Assembly: GCF_000742135.1 (NCBI RefSeq)
Contig: NZ_KN046818.1
Span: 1,922,841-1,986,840 of the forward strand
DNA length: 64,000 nt
Source: Klebsiella pneumoniae
Lineage (GTDB): Bacteria > Pseudomonadota > Gammaproteobacteria > Enterobacterales > Enterobacteriaceae
Direction: 5' to 3'
The notes under the pieces were generated by a model. That model saw only the letters and a list, made by a program, of their open reading frames with translations, made no database searches and was not told the DNA's origin. How positions within the stretch are numbered: position 1 is the first letter of the stretch; each line of letters starts with the position of its first letter. Below are positions 48,641-58,807 of the stretch, one piece after another. Made by a program: the position numbers and the translations under genes.

Positions 48641-49798
48641 TTACGTCTGCTGACGCACATTGCCGAGGGCGATTTTCAGACGATTCATCCATCCGCACAG
48701 CCCGCTCCAGATCAACAGATAGATTGCTTGTTGCTCAGAGAGTCGATATTCCGCGAGGGGCGTTAACTGGGCGGCGCTAAACCGGTCAGGCGAGCGGGTT
48801 AACAGCTGCACCGCGGTCACGAGAGACCGGGCCTGAGGATGCTGCTGGAGCCAGTGATGGAGGGCCTGGTCGCCCTCCCGCAGATGGCTGGCGAACTCCT
48901 CTTCACCCTGCCAGTGGGGGAGCCAGGCGTCAAAGCAGGTGGGGCTGCCATTGGTGCGCGCCGTGAGTAAGGCGACCTGCGGGCCAAAGGTATCATCCGT
49001 GCTGAGCTGGCGGATCAAGGTCTCCAGAGGCGCGAATAACTGTGGGTCGCAGGCCAGCAGCGGCGCCAGCTCGCCCAGACCGGGCAGCGACTGCCAGCCG
49101 GCGATGCGCCGCTGACGCTCATCATCGGCATACTGCAGGTCGGGATCCGCAATGTCTGCCTGCCATGCTCCCGGCGGCGGGGCGAACAGCTCCGCGGGTG
49201 CCTCCTCTTGCTGGGGCATACCGGGGATCCAGCGCACCGGATAGCCCTGGGCCGCCTGCAGGACGGCAATCGCCCGCGCCTGGAAGCCGACGAATCCGAT
49301 AATCTGGTTGAACAGAATAATGTCCCGACTGGTTAAGCCCACTTCGTCCAGCTGGCTACGGGAGAGAGCGTTAATAACCGAGGGCGAACCGGCAAGCTGA
49401 CGAGCATATTGCGTGATTTGCGCCAGACGACGGTTGCTCTCGCGCGAGGAGTCGGGGCCTGGCAGGGGAGCAAGGCGGGCGGCGTAGTGGTTACACAGCC
49501 GCTGGACGCCGTAGACCTGGGCGACGGTGAGCGCGGTGCTGAGTCGATCGTAAGCGGTAAAGGTCTGCAGGCGACTCACCGCCACCTGGTCGGGAAACAG
49601 CAGTTCGGCCAGCTGGCGTGCGGGGTGTAGCCAGTCAGCGTGGGCACGTAGCCAGGCGGCCGGCAGCGTCAGGTCCAGCAAAAAGCGGTCTTCAACATGG
49701 GCGGCTTCAGGGACGAGCGGCAGGACATCCACCGGGCAGATTGTTGACTGGGTTTCGTGATACCAGTGATTTTTGCCATTCACGCGGCGTGGCTCCAT
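48641..49798 (-). CDS. yciW: YciW family CMD-domain protein (putative oxidoreductase)
   Basis: A 385-residue protein matching YciW. The N-terminal half (to about 200) resembles the carboxymuconolactone-decarboxylase/AhpD-like helical domain, e.g. TSRDIILFNQIIGFVGFQARAIAVLQA. The C-terminal half repeats the pattern, including LSEQQAIYLLIWSGLCGWMNRLKIAL. Function is unclear; in E. coli it has been linked to cysteine metabolism under CysB. It is placed between rnb and fabI, as in E. coli. The start is at 49796-49798, with a later alternative possible. Confidence 0.87.
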   Translation of the reverse strand: MEPRRVNGKNHWYHETQSTICPVDVLPLVPEAAHVEDRFLLDLTLPAAWLRAHADWLHPARQLAELLFPDQVAVSRLQTFTAYDRLSTALTVAQVYGVQRLCNHYAARLAPLPGPDSSRESNRRLAQITQYARQLAGSPSVINALSRSQLDEVGLTSRDIILFNQIIGFVGFQARAIAVLQAAQGYPVRWIPGMPQQEEAPAELFAPPPGAWQADIADPDLQYADDERQRRIAGWQSLPGLGELAPLLACDPQLFAPLETLIRQLSTDDTFGPQVALLTARTNGSPTCFDAWLPHWQGEEEFASHLREGDQALHHWLQQHPQARSLVTAVQLLTRSPDRFSAAQLTPLAEYRLSEQQAIYLLIWSGLCGWMNRLKIALGNVRQQT

Positions 49799-49956
49799 GG
49801 GCTTTCCTTGTTCGGTATGTGGCGAACCGCCGTTCCGCGGATCGTTTATGCAGAACTATCCTGGCGTAACCCGGAAGCAGGAGAAAATATTGATACGTGC
49901 TAACAAATAGCCGATTGGAATAACAGGTGGGGTGTAAGGCGTGGGGGAGGGAAGAA

Positions 49957-49980
49957 CCCTCCTCACCGGGGCGAGGAGGG
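49957..49980 (-). terminator. Hairpin downstream of fabI
   Basis: CCCTCCTC (49957-49964) pairs with GAGGAGGG (49973-49980), eight bases past the fabI stop. The minus-strand continuation GGTTCTTCCC is only mildly U-rich. Confidence 0.5.
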
Positions 49981-49988
49981 GAAGGAAC

Positions 49989-50777
49989 TTATTTCAGTTC
50001 CAGCTCGTTCATGGCGGCGATATTGAACCCGCCGTCAACGTGAACGACTTCACCGGAGATCCCCGCAGACAGGTTGGAGCACAGGAAGGCTGCGCTGTTA
50101 CCCACATCTTCAATGGTGACGGTGCGACGGATCGGGGTGACCGCTTCGCAGTGCGCCAGCATTTTACGGAAATCTTTAATACCGGACGCGGCCAGCGTAC
50201 GGATAGGACCGGCAGAGATGGCATTGACGCGAACGCCTTCCGGACCCATGGCGTTAGCCATATAGCGGACGTTTGCTTCCAGAGAGGCTTTGGCCAGACC
50301 CATCACGTTATAGTTCGGGATCGCGCGCTCTGCGCCCAGGTAGGAGAGCGTCAGCAGAGCCGAACCCGGGTTCAGCATGCCGCGGCAGGCTTTGGCCATT
50401 GCCACGAAGCTGTAAGCGCTGATGTCGTGCGCGATTTTAAAGCCGTCGCGAGTGACAACGTCAACGTAGTCGCCGTCTAACTGGTCAGCCGGGGCAAAAC
50501 CGATTGAGTGGACGAAACCATCGAATTTTGGCCAGACTTTTTCCAGCTCGGTGAACAGCGCGGTGATGCTCTCATCTTCAGCAACGTCGCACGGCAGCAC
50601 AATGTCAGAACCCAGCGCGGCAGCAAACTCTTCTACGCGACCTTTCAGTTTCTCATTCTGATAGGTGAATGCCAGTTCCGCGCCTTCGCGGTGCATTGCC
50701 TGCGCGATGCCGTAGGCGATGGACAGTTTGCTGGCGACGCCAGTGATCAAAATGCGCTTACCGGAAAGAAAACCCAT
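49989..50777 (-). CDS. fabI: Enoyl-ACP reductase (NADH) FabI
   Basis: A 262-residue SDR-type enoyl-ACP reductase, the last step of fatty-acid elongation and the triclosan target. Gly93 (SIGF), Met159 and the catalytic Tyr146, Tyr156 and Lys163 ([21 protein letters not shown]) are all present, so none of the classic triclosan-resistance changes at those sites is seen. The N-terminus [23 protein letters not shown] and length match E. coli. It is monocistronic. In E. coli its neighbour beyond is the sap operon; here ves and a permease intervene. Confidence 0.97.
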   Translation of the reverse strand: MGFLSGKRILITGVASKLSIAYGIAQAMHREGAELAFTYQNEKLKGRVEEFAAALGSDIVLPCDVAEDESITALFTELEKVWPKFDGFVHSIGFAPADQLDGDYVDVVTRDGFKIAHDISAYSFVAMAKACRGMLNPGSALLTLSYLGAERAIPNYNVMGLAKASLEANVRYMANAMGPEGVRVNAISAGPIRTLAASGIKDFRKMLAHCEAVTPIRRTVTIEDVGNSAAFLCSNLSAGISGEVVHVDGGFNIAAMNELELK

Positions 50778-50975
50778 AGCTTTAATCCTTATCGTTATTG
50801 CTTATTTTTACTTTAACAATCATAACGTTAACATTGTTATTTCAAAATAACTCAAATTTAGCCGGGAATTATATCCCACTGACGACCCCTTGTGTCACGA
50901 TATTTTTCAGCCGGTCCGCGCCGCGCGGGGCAAAAGTACATCGCGATAGCTGCAGTATATCATCTCTCCTGACGA

Positions 50976-51517
50976 TTATTTGAGCGCGATCTCCGCCAGC
51001 AGCAGGCGTCCATTGCTGCCCACGGGACGCAGATTCCGCGGGGATCCACCGCGCCAGCAGAGGCCGCTGCCGGCCGCGCAGCGTCGCCCGGCCAGATCCC
51101 ACTCGCCTTGTAGAACATAAGCGACCCCCTCGCTGGCAGGGCATTGCAGGTCGCTAACGACCTGAACTGTCGCCGACGCGCGCCCGCGCTGAGTCATGAT
51201 ATTGAAGTCCAGCCCTGGCGCAACGATCCCGACGCTGGACAGCGCCCATTCGCCGGGGAAAGCCCACGGCTGCCAGACGCCAGCGGTTGGTCGATATTCT
51301 CGCCACACAGCCGTAGCGGCTGCCCCGCCAGCAGAGTAATGACTCGGTCGACGCCAGGAAAGGGGGAGAAAGGGCCATCCGCCTGCAGGGTGGCAATACT
51401 CGCTCGCCAGAGAAAAGGGGCATCTGGAGCGGGTACGCAGATGATTTCGCGCGTCTCTCCGCCGCCGTTTTTCCACGGCGTGACGGGGAGCGTCGAAAGT
51501 TGAAAAGGGACCATCAT
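50976..51517 (-). pseudogene. ves: HutD/Ves family protein, frameshifted
   Basis: Two overlapping frames together spell one HutD/Ves cupin. The upstream frame reads MMVPFQLSTLPVTPWKNGGG, ETREIICVPAP, FLWRASIATLQADGPFSPFPG and VDRVITLLAGQPLRLCGENIDQPLA. Near 51275-51285 it fails, and the other frame continues WQPWAFPGEWALSSVG, APGLDFNIMTQRGRA and ends LLAEIALK (stop 50976-50978). A single missing base explains the break, and the joined product would be about 180 residues, the normal length. Ves was described in E. coli as cold- and stress-inducible; its activity is unknown. The change could be a true null allele or a sequencing error. Confidence 0.85.
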
Positions 51518-51713
51518 GGGCAGCATACCTTAGTTAATCGCTTCCGGCGTCAACAATAAGTACCGCCTTGAGCTAGTTTAGTAACTTTCTGCAATACAAA
51601 TATTTTACATATTCGTCACAAAATGAGAGTGCATGCAAGGCGGTGAGTTGTCAATGCTTGTATATACAAGAACGATTGAATGAGGTGATATTAATAACTT
51701 GAGTGAGGAACCT

Positions 51714-53144
51714 ATGTCTTCGTTTTCGTCTACAGACGGGCAGTCAAAGAGCAATTATGCTGGAATGAGTGAAAGGCGGTCGATTGATTACATCCCGGAA
51801 AGCGAACGGCATGGACACCCTTTTAGCCAGTTCACCCTTTGGTTTGGCGGCAATCTGCAAATTACGGCGATTGTCACTGGCGCTTTAGCCGTTGTGCTGG
51901 GCGGCGATGTAGTGTGGTCTCTGGTCGGGCTTCTGGTCGGTCAGATGCTGGGGGCGGCGGTGATGTCTCTGCATGCGCTGCAGGGACCGCGACTGGGACT
52001 TCCGCAAATGATCCTTAGCCGCGCCCAGTTTGGGGTTTTTGGCGCGGTGGTGCCGCTGGTGCTGGTTTGCGTCATGTATATCGGTTTTTCTGCCAGCGGC
52101 ACCGTATTGGCCGGGCAGGCAATGGCCAAACTACTGAATATCAGCCACGTAGCCGGGATGCTGATATTCAGTGCGATTATTATCGTTATCGCCGTCCTCG
52201 GTTATAAGGTGATCCACAAGCTGGGCAAACTGGCGAGTATCGTCGGAATTCTCGCCTTCGTTTATATGTTCATCACGCTGCTACTTTCGGCCGATCTCAG
52301 TGCGCTCGCGCACAATAACCATTTTTCGCTGCCGACGTTTTTATTAGCCGTATCGCTCTCCTCATCGTGGCAGATCGCTTTTTGCCCCTATGTATCCGAC
52401 TATTCGCGCTACCTGCCACGCGATGTTTCCGCCACGAAAACGTGGTGCTCAGTGTTTTTCGGCACCGTATTGGGTACCCAAACGTCGATGACGCTCGGGG
52501 TTCTGACAGTGGCCATTGCCGGCAGCGCGTTCCCTGGTCACGAGGTGAGCTATCTGGTGGGATTAGGTAAGAGTCAGGCGATGGCCATGGTTATCTATTT
52601 CGCCATCTGTTTTGGTAAAATTACCTTCACTACCCTCAATGCGTACGGCAGCTTTATGTCGCTGACCACCATTGTTTCCGCCTTCCGCCGGCAAACCGTG
52701 CTGTCGCAAAAGTGTCGCATTGCATTCGTGGTGCTGATGGTGACGGCTTCCTGCATTATCGCGTTGCTTAGCGAACCCGCTTTCTTAAAGCATTTCACGC
52801 ATTTTCTTCTGTTTCTGCTGGCGTTCTTCGTGCCGTGGAGCGCCATCTGTCTGACGGATTATTATCTTATCTCGAAGGGCGCCATCGATATTCCGGCGCT
52901 AAGCGACCCGCAGCAACGCTACGGGTTCTGGAACCTGTACGCGATCACCCTGTATATCGTCGGTGTGCTTATCCAGTTGCCGTTCATTGAGAACCCGTTG
53001 TTCCATGGTTCGCTCACGTGGATCTTCGCCGGTAACGATGTCTCATGGATAATAGGCTGGTTTGGCACCGGGGTTCTTTACTACGCGCTGCGCCGCTTTG
53101 ACCGCCGGTCGCTGCCGGCGCAGAGTCTTTTCCCTTCCACCTGA
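51714..53144 (+). CDS. NCS1 family nucleobase/purine-cytosine permease
   Basis: A 476-residue NCS1-family symporter with about 12 hydrophobic helices. Family features include an N-terminal IDYIPESERHG region, FTLWFGGNLQITAIVTGA (helix 1), ALQGPRLGLPQMILSRAQFGVFGAVVPL (helices 2-3 and the substrate-site loop), SWQIAFCPYVSDYSRYLP, and LTDYYLISKGAIDI near the end. It resembles CodB-like purine/cytosine permeases; the exact nucleobase or related substrate is not predictable. The ATG at 51714 follows GAGTGAGGAACCT; a TTG five codons earlier has no better signal. It is divergent from ves and converges on sapF. Confidence 0.88.
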   Translation: MSSFSSTDGQSKSNYAGMSERRSIDYIPESERHGHPFSQFTLWFGGNLQITAIVTGALAVVLGGDVVWSLVGLLVGQMLGAAVMSLHALQGPRLGLPQMILSRAQFGVFGAVVPLVLVCVMYIGFSASGTVLAGQAMAKLLNISHVAGMLIFSAIIIVIAVLGYKVIHKLGKLASIVGILAFVYMFITLLLSADLSALAHNNHFSLPTFLLAVSLSSSWQIAFCPYVSDYSRYLPRDVSATKTWCSVFFGTVLGTQTSMTLGVLTVAIAGSAFPGHEVSYLVGLGKSQAMAMVIYFAICFGKITFTTLNAYGSFMSLTTIVSAFRRQTVLSQKCRIAFVVLMVTASCIIALLSEPAFLKHFTHFLLFLLAFFVPWSAICLTDYYLISKGAIDIPALSDPQQRYGFWNLYAITLYIVGVLIQLPFIENPLFHGSLTWIFAGNDVSWIIGWFGTGVLYYALRRFDRRSLPAQSLFPST

Positions 53145-53151
53145 ATGACAA

Positions 53152-53171
53152 GGGCGGCGTGAGGGCCGCCC
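53152..53171. terminator. Hairpin between convergent NCS1 permease gene and sapF
   Basis: GGGCGGC (53152-53158) pairs with GCCGCCC (53165-53171). No U-run follows in either direction, so termination is likely weak or Rho-assisted. Confidence 0.42.
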
Positions 53172-53188
53172 CTGCCGTTGCCTGCCAG

Positions 53189-53998
53189 CTATTTCCCGTC
53201 TTTGCGCCAGGCGTCGGCGGTGAGGGCTTCCCCGAAGTGGCCGGCGATCAGGCGCCGGGTCAGGTCGTGCAGCGGCGAGGCCAGCACATCGGCAGTGCTG
53301 CCGCGCTCGACCACTTCGCCGTTATGCATCACCAGCACCTGATCGCTGATGTGTTTCATCATTCCCAGGTGCTGAGTGACATAGATATAGGAGATGCCCT
53401 GTTTCTCCTGCAGCTCCAGCATCAGGTTGATAAGCTGGGAGCGCATCGACATATCCAGCGAGGCCAGCGCCTCATCGCAGACGATAACCTTCGGGCGCAG
53501 GATCAGCGCCCTGGCGAGGCCGAGACGCTGCTTCTGACCGGGCGCCAGCATATGAGGGTAGTAGCTGACGTGGTCCGGCAGCAGACCGACCATGCGCAGG
53601 GTGTCGATTATCTGCTTCTGCCGCGCCTCGGCGTCGAGATCGGTATTCAGTCGCAGCGGAAAATCGAGGATCTGCGAGATGCGCTGACGCGGGTTCAGCG
53701 AGGTCGACGGATCCTGAAAGATCATGCGAATCTTCTGACTGCGGTAGGAGTAATCCCCAAAAGTCAGCGGATGATCGTCAATCAGCAGTTCGCCGCTGGT
53801 GGGTTCCACCATGCCCGCCAGCATCTTCGCGAGGGTCGATTTCCCGGAGCCGTTCTCGCCGATAATCGCCAGCGTCTGCCGTTCGCGCAGGGTAAAACTC
53901 AGCGGTTTAACCGCCTCAACCGTCTGACGGTGAAACCAGCCGGTGCGGTAGCGAAAGGTCTTACTGAGTTGGCGAACTTCCAGCAATGTTTCGACCAT
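53189..53998 (-). CDS. sapF: Sap ABC transporter ATP-binding protein SapF
   Basis: A 269-residue ABC ATPase, the second nucleotide-binding subunit of the Sap system. Walker A is GENGSGKST near residue 49, the Q-loop FQDPSTSLNPRQR follows, and Walker B lies in VIVCDEALASLD. The usual LSGGQ signature is replaced by LAPGQKQRL, a feature shared with E. coli SapF. The switch His is in YVTQHLG. Sap is linked to antimicrobial-peptide resistance in Salmonella and Haemophilus and to putrescine export in E. coli. It is the last gene of sapABCDF; its start follows sapD by one base. Confidence 0.95.
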   Translation of the reverse strand: MVETLLEVRQLSKTFRYRTGWFHRQTVEAVKPLSFTLRERQTLAIIGENGSGKSTLAKMLAGMVEPTSGELLIDDHPLTFGDYSYRSQKIRMIFQDPSTSLNPRQRISQILDFPLRLNTDLDAEARQKQIIDTLRMVGLLPDHVSYYPHMLAPGQKQRLGLARALILRPKVIVCDEALASLDMSMRSQLINLMLELQEKQGISYIYVTQHLGMMKHISDQVLVMHNGEVVERGSTADVLASPLHDLTRRLIAGHFGEALTADAWRKDGK

Positions 53999-53999
53999 T

Positions 54000-54992
54000 T
54001 CACTCTTTCTCCATGTTCAACGGGAAATGACAGGCGTACAGATGGTTGCGCGCCCCGGTAAGACGCGGCGTTTCGATACACTCGCGCTGGGCGTACGGGC
54101 AGCGCGGCCCCAGCCGACAGCCGATAGGCAACTGCTCCAGTAGCGGGATCGCTCCAGGCAGGGTGTTGAGGCGACTTTTATGCGGCATGGCGCTACCGAA
54201 ATCCGGGATCGCGCGGATTAACGCCTGGGTGTAGGGGTGATGTGGGAGGGTGATCAGCTCTTCGCTGGGCCCACTCTCCACCGTCTGCCCGCAGTACATG
54301 ACGTTGATTTTATCCGCCCATTTGCTGAGCATTTGCAGGTCATGGCTGATCAGCAAGATGGTGGTGTTGTTGTTCTGGTTGAGCCGCGTCAGCAGGCGAA
54401 TAATCTGCGCCTGGGTGGTCGGCTCCATGGCGTTGGTCGGCTCGTCGGCAATCAGCAGACGCGGCTGGTTGGCCAGGGCGATGGCGATCATCACCTTCTG
54501 GCACTCGCCCTCGGTCAGCTGATAGGGGAAGCTGCGCATGGCATCTTTGTGATCTTTAATGCCGACGCGGTGCAACAGCTCGATGGCCCGGCGCTTGCGC
54601 CAGCCCAGCCGTTGCCACCAGCGGCCCTTGTAGGTCCAGCCGGGGATACTCTGAATCAGCTGCTGGCCGATGCGCTCAGAGGGATCGAGGCACGACTGGG
54701 GCTCCTGAAAAATCATCGACACGTTATGGCCGATCAGCTTCCGGCGCTCGCGGTTCGACAGTCGCAGCAGGTCGATGTCATCGAAGCGCATGCGGTCGGC
54801 CGTGACCCGCCAGTTGTCTTTGGTCACGCCGCAGATAGCTTTGGCAATAAGGCTTTTCCCGGAGCCGGATTCCCCCACCAGGCCGCGGATTTCGCCTTCG
54901 GTCAGCGTCAGGCTGACGCGATCGACGGCTTTTACCCAGCCTTCGCTGGTTTTAAATTCAATGGTTAAGTGACGAATATCGAGTAACGGCAT
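54000..54992 (-). CDS. sapD: Sap ABC transporter ATP-binding protein SapD
   Basis: A 330-residue ABC ATPase of the oligopeptide-transporter type. Walker A is GESGSGKS near residue 40, the Q-loop [10 protein letters not shown] follows, the signature is the divergent LTEGECQKV, and Walker B is [15 protein letters not shown]-terminal oligopeptide-binding-type extension with [14 protein letters not shown] resembles the Cys-rich Fe-S tail of Opp/Dpp ATPases. E. coli SapD is needed for full Trk potassium uptake. The start overlaps the sapC stop by one base (TAATG). Confidence 0.95.
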   Translation of the reverse strand: MPLLDIRHLTIEFKTSEGWVKAVDRVSLTLTEGEIRGLVGESGSGKSLIAKAICGVTKDNWRVTADRMRFDDIDLLRLSNRERRKLIGHNVSMIFQEPQSCLDPSERIGQQLIQSIPGWTYKGRWWQRLGWRKRRAIELLHRVGIKDHKDAMRSFPYQLTEGECQKVMIAIALANQPRLLIADEPTNAMEPTTQAQIIRLLTRLNQNNNTTILLISHDLQMLSKWADKINVMYCGQTVESGPSEELITLPHHPYTQALIRAIPDFGSAMPHKSRLNTLPGAIPLLEQLPIGCRLGPRCPYAQRECIETPRLTGARNHLYACHFPLNMEKE

Positions 54993-55882
54993 TATTCTAC
55001 CCCGGCAATGATCGCCCGGCGAATACCGTCGCCCAGCAGGTTGACCAGCAGTACGCTGAGCATAATCGCCGCCCCGGGGAGCATCACGGTCCACGGCGCC
55101 ACATAGATAAGCTCCAGCGCATCGCCCAGCATGGCTCCCCATTCCGGCGAAGGCAGCTGGGCGCCGAGATCAAGAAAGCCCAGTGCGGCAATATCCAGAA
55201 TGGCCATCGACAGGGCGCGAGTGATCTCGGTCACCAGGCCGGAGGCGATATTGGGCAGGATGGCGAACAGCAGAATATTCAGCGTCGAGGCGCCGTCGAG
55301 GCGGGCGGCGATGATGTACTCTTTCTCCAGCTCATCGTGGACCATGCTGTAGACGGAGCGCACCATGCGCGGCAGCAGCGCCAGCCAGACGGCGAACATC
55401 GCATGGCTCAGATGCGGCCCGGCAAAGGCGACGACGATAATCGCCAGCAGCAGCGAGGGGATCGAGAGCAGGGTGTCGAGGATATGGTTCATCACCGCCG
55501 AGCGCAGGCCGTGGGTCGATCCGGCAATCACGCCCAGCACCAGACCAAACAGCGTGGCGCCGAGGGTGACGACAAAAGCGCCGCCGACGGTGGGCGCCGC
55601 GCCGCTCAGCAGTCGGCTCAGCACATCGCGGCCGAGGTCATCGGTTCCCAGAAAGAAGGAGACTTCGCCATAGCGCGACCACGACGGCGGCAACAGCTGG
55701 TAGCCGAGGAACTGCTGGTCGATGCCGTAGGGGGCGAACCAGCCGCCGAAGACGCAGAGCAGCAGCAGGCCCGCGCAGCCGTACAGACCGATCATCGCTG
55801 TGGTGTCGCCATAGAACTTACGCCATACGGTGCGCAGCGCGCCGGGCGGACGCTTTTCCAGATAAACGCTATCGTAGGGCAT
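54992..55882 (-). CDS. sapC: Sap ABC transporter permease SapC
   Basis: A 296-residue inner-membrane permease of the DppC/OppC class, with about six helices. The N-terminal [14 protein letters not shown] arm precedes [22 protein letters not shown]. The EAA-type coupling loop [30 protein letters not shown] is intact. A large periplasmic loop after the first helix is typical of the group. It overlaps sapB by 14 bp and sapD by one, forming a tightly coupled operon. Confidence 0.96.
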   Translation of the reverse strand: MPYDSVYLEKRPPGALRTVWRKFYGDTTAMIGLYGCAGLLLLCVFGGWFAPYGIDQQFLGYQLLPPSWSRYGEVSFFLGTDDLGRDVLSRLLSGAAPTVGGAFVVTLGATLFGLVLGVIAGSTHGLRSAVMNHILDTLLSIPSLLLAIIVVAFAGPHLSHAMFAVWLALLPRMVRSVYSMVHDELEKEYIIAARLDGASTLNILLFAILPNIASGLVTEITRALSMAILDIAALGFLDLGAQLPSPEWGAMLGDALELIYVAPWTVMLPGAAIMLSVLLVNLLGDGIRRAIIAGVE

Positions 55883-56834
55883 ACCATTCCTTATGTTTCA
55901 GTGGGTTAGCCATGGCACCGAGAATATCGGAAATTACGTTGACAATAATCACCAGCGCGCCAATCACCATCACTCCGGCGGAGATCGCCGCGTAGTCCTG
56001 CTGGCGAATAGCGTTGATCAGCCAGCGGCCTAGTCCAGGCCAGCTGAACACCATCTCAGTGATCATCGCCAGGGTGAGCATGGTGGAAAACTGCAGGCCG
56101 AGACGCGGGATCACCGGCGGCAGGGCGTTGTGCAGCACATGGCGCAGTAGAATTTTGCGTCGCGACACGCCGCGGGTGGCGGCCGCTTTTACATAGTTAG
56201 TGTCATACACCTCGCTGGTGCTAATGCGCATCAGGCGGATCACTTCAGTGGTGGGGGCGACCGCCAGGGTCAATACCGGCAGCACCATATGCCGGGCGGC
56301 GCTGACGATCATCTCATGGCGCCACGGCGAGTCCGAAAGCCAGGCGTCAATCAGCGCGAAACCGGTGACGTTTTTCACCTCATACAGCAGATCGAAGCGA
56401 CCGGAGACCGGAAGCCAGCCGAGGGTCAGGGAAAAGAAGAGGGTCAGGAGCAGGGCCAGCCAGAAGACCGGGATCGAGAAACCGACCAGCGCGACGGCGC
56501 TGATCAGGGTATCGGGCCATTTATTGCGCATTACGCCGGCGATCATCCCCACCGGAATGCCTATCAGCAGGGCAAAGCCGAAGGCGAGGATGCACAGCTC
56601 CATGGTCGCCGGGAAAACCTCGCGCAACTGCTCAGAAATCAGCTGGCCGTTAATGCTGGAGACGCCGAAATCCCAGTGCAGCACCCCTTCAAACCAGAAC
56701 AGCCACGCATTCCACAGGGAAGCGCCCTGCAGTGGGGCATGAGGGGTGAAATAGCTCAGGCTGAAACCGACAAAGGTCAGAAAAAAGAGAGTGATCAGCA
56801 GCAGCAGCAGACGGCGCAGGGTAAAAATAATCAT
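55869..56834 (-). CDS. sapB: Sap ABC transporter permease SapB
   Basis: A 321-residue DppB/OppB-class permease with about six helices, starting [29 protein letters not shown]. The coupling loop [30 protein letters not shown] is the EAA-type motif that contacts the ATPases. A ten-residue C-terminal extension KHKEWYALR overlaps the sapC start in another frame. It is part of sapABCDF, and its start overlaps the sapA stop by four bases. Confidence 0.96.
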   Translation of the reverse strand: MIIFTLRRLLLLLITLFFLTFVGFSLSYFTPHAPLQGASLWNAWLFWFEGVLHWDFGVSSINGQLISEQLREVFPATMELCILAFGFALLIGIPVGMIAGVMRNKWPDTLISAVALVGFSIPVFWLALLLTLFFSLTLGWLPVSGRFDLLYEVKNVTGFALIDAWLSDSPWRHEMIVSAARHMVLPVLTLAVAPTTEVIRLMRISTSEVYDTNYVKAAATRGVSRRKILLRHVLHNALPPVIPRLGLQFSTMLTLAMITEMVFSWPGLGRWLINAIRQQDYAAISAGVMVIGALVIIVNVISDILGAMANPLKHKEWYALR

Positions 56835-58474
56835 GGCTTCTTCACCTCTTCGGTATTTTCCCGCGATACGCCAGCGAACGAAGCGTTACCGAAAGGGCTG
56901 AGCACCAGGCCTTTCATATCATAGCGGTAGGCCTGCAGCCGCAGCGACGAGGCCAGCGGCAGGACCGGCAGTTCGCGGGCGAGGATCCGCTGCGCCTCTT
57001 TGTAAGCGTCCATCCGCGAGGAGAGCTGCTGCGAGAGCAGCGCTTTTTGCAGCACGTCGTCAAACTCCCGGTTACACCAGTGGGCAAAGTTGGTTTGCGA
57101 GGCGATGGCCGCGCAGCTCAGCAGCGGTCGGAAGAAACTGTCCGGATCGTTACTGTCCGTCGCCCAGCCGGAGAGCGTCAGGTCGTGGCTCATGTCCATC
57201 AGGCGCGCCTCCTGGAAACGTCCCTCTACCGGCACAATAATCACCTTAACGCCAATCTGCGCCATATCCGCCTGGATAAGCTCCGCCGTTTTCAGCGGGC
57301 TGGGATTCCACGCCTGCGAGCTGGTGGGCACCCACAGCTTGAGGGTCAGGTTTTCCAGCCCCAGGGCTTTCAGGCGGGCGCGGGCCTCCTGCGGATTATA
57401 TTCGGTAATTTTAGCGTCATTATCGTAGGCCCACGAGGCCCGCGGCAGCATGGACGCCGCCGTCTCCGCGGTGCCATAGTAGATGGACTGCATCAGGCGC
57501 TGGTTGTTAATCGCCAGCGCCAGCGCATGGCGCACCTCAGGGTTATCCAGCGGCGGCTTGGCGGTGTTGAAGGCCAGCCAGGCGATGTTCATTCCCGGGC
57601 GCAGCGTCAGGCGCAGGCGCGGGTCGTCACGCAGGATCGTCAACTGGCTGGCGGCCGGCCAGGCCAGCACGTCGCATTCTCCGGTCAGCAGTTTCGACAG
57701 GCGGCCGGTGCCGCCGGAGCCAAGGTCGACCACCACCTGGGGCATCAACGGTTTGCCGCGCCAGTAGCCGGGGTGGCGCTGCAGGCGAACATATTGTCCG
57801 GAGCGGTAATCGGATAGCTGGAACGGGCCGGTGCCAACCGGCTGGCGATCCAGTTGCTCCTGGCGGTCGTCCTGCGTTAAGCGGGCGGCATATTCGGCAG
57901 AGGTAATTGACGCATAGTGGGTGGCCAGATGCCAGAGGAACGAGGCGTCCGGCCGCTTGAGGCGAAACTCCACGGTCTGATTATCCAGCTTGCGGACGCT
58001 CTCCACGCTGTCAGCAAACTGCAGACTGTCGAAGTAGGGGAAGCTGCTGCCGTTGACGTTGTGCCACGGATGGTCGCGGTTAAAAATACGGCCAAAGGTA
58101 AAAATGACGTCATCGGCATTAAAGTCCCGCGTCGGGGTAAACCACGCCGTGCGTTGAAACGGGACGTGGCGGCGCAGGTGAAAGCGGTAGGTGGCGCCGT
58201 TATCGAGAACTTCCCAGCTCTCCGCCAGCTCGGGGACCAGCCGGTAGGTATAGGGATCGACGTCAAGCAGACGATCGTAGATCTGAGCGGCCAGCGTATC
58301 GACAATCAGGCCGCTGCTGACTTTCTGCGGATTAAAGGTATTAACCTGGCCGCTGACGCAATAGACGAAACCGCTATCGCGGATATCGGCGCGGTCGGGG
58401 AGCGCAGGGGCGGCAAAAGCTGGCCCACACAGCAGGGAAACGGCTGCCAGGAGAGATGACAATTTCAGGCGCAT
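56831..58474 (-). CDS. sapA: Sap ABC transporter periplasmic substrate-binding protein SapA
   Basis: A 547-residue family-5 peptide-binding protein. The signal peptide [21 protein letters not shown] is at 1-21, and the mature protein begins [23 protein letters not shown]-5 motifs include [33 protein letters not shown] and [23 protein letters not shown]. It is collinear with E. coli SapA. It binds antimicrobial peptides and haem in Haemophilus, but its natural ligand in Klebsiella is uncertain. It is the first gene of the operon; the ATG at 58472-58474 gives the family length. Confidence 0.95.
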   Translation of the reverse strand: MRLKLSSLLAAVSLLCGPAFAAPALPDRADIRDSGFVYCVSGQVNTFNPQKVSSGLIVDTLAAQIYDRLLDVDPYTYRLVPELAESWEVLDNGATYRFHLRRHVPFQRTAWFTPTRDFNADDVIFTFGRIFNRDHPWHNVNGSSFPYFDSLQFADSVESVRKLDNQTVEFRLKRPDASFLWHLATHYASITSAEYAARLTQDDRQEQLDRQPVGTGPFQLSDYRSGQYVRLQRHPGYWRGKPLMPQVVVDLGSGGTGRLSKLLTGECDVLAWPAASQLTILRDDPRLRLTLRPGMNIAWLAFNTAKPPLDNPEVRHALALAINNQRLMQSIYYGTAETAASMLPRASWAYDNDAKITEYNPQEARARLKALGLENLTLKLWVPTSSQAWNPSPLKTAELIQADMAQIGVKVIIVPVEGRFQEARLMDMSHDLTLSGWATDSNDPDSFFRPLLSCAAIASQTNFAHWCNREFDDVLQKALLSQQLSSRMDAYKEAQRILARELPVLPLASSLRLQAYRYDMKGLVLSPFGNASFAGVSRENTEEVKKP

Positions 58475-58807
58475 ATTTTCTGTTTGATTATAGAGCTGAA
58501 CTCTATCTTATTAAGATTAATAGACATTCACCACCGCCTTCAACAAGCCTGAGGGATAATGCGGTTACCGGGTGCGTATAGTATTCAGTCAATTGATTAA
58601 AATAGTCGCGGAACCGAGTCTGTATAGTGAAACATGGTAACTTTTTATCGCCGATATCGCCAGTCAGCTCTGTTTGGCCGCGGTTGACCAAACGGCGACG
58701 ACGTGCGGACGCTAGAGAATAGATTCAGTATAGCGGGGAGAAAGCCGATGACCCGACGGGCGACTAGCCGTACCCGTCGGGTGTGATACAGGGGGAGCGT
58801 GTTTCGA
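58475..58807. other. sapA upstream region
   Basis: 333 bp between the sapA start and the SDR gene stop. It contains the sap promoter region (AT-rich, 58480-58660) and the hairpin at 58751-58782. No gene is seen; the ymjA/puu genes that lie here in E. coli are absent. Confidence 0.55.
58751..58782 (-). terminator. Hairpin downstream of the epimerase-type SDR gene
   Basis: ACCCGACGGG (58751-58760) pairs perfectly over 10 bp with CCCGTCGGGT (58773-58782). The minus-strand continuation CATCGGCTTTCTCC is partly U-rich. It would separate the SDR gene from sapA transcription. Confidence 0.6.

Noticed and set aside
56289-56924. 211-codon plus-strand frame opposite sapB/sapA
   Set aside because: Low-complexity Gln/Glu/Asp antisense frame with no homologue recognised.
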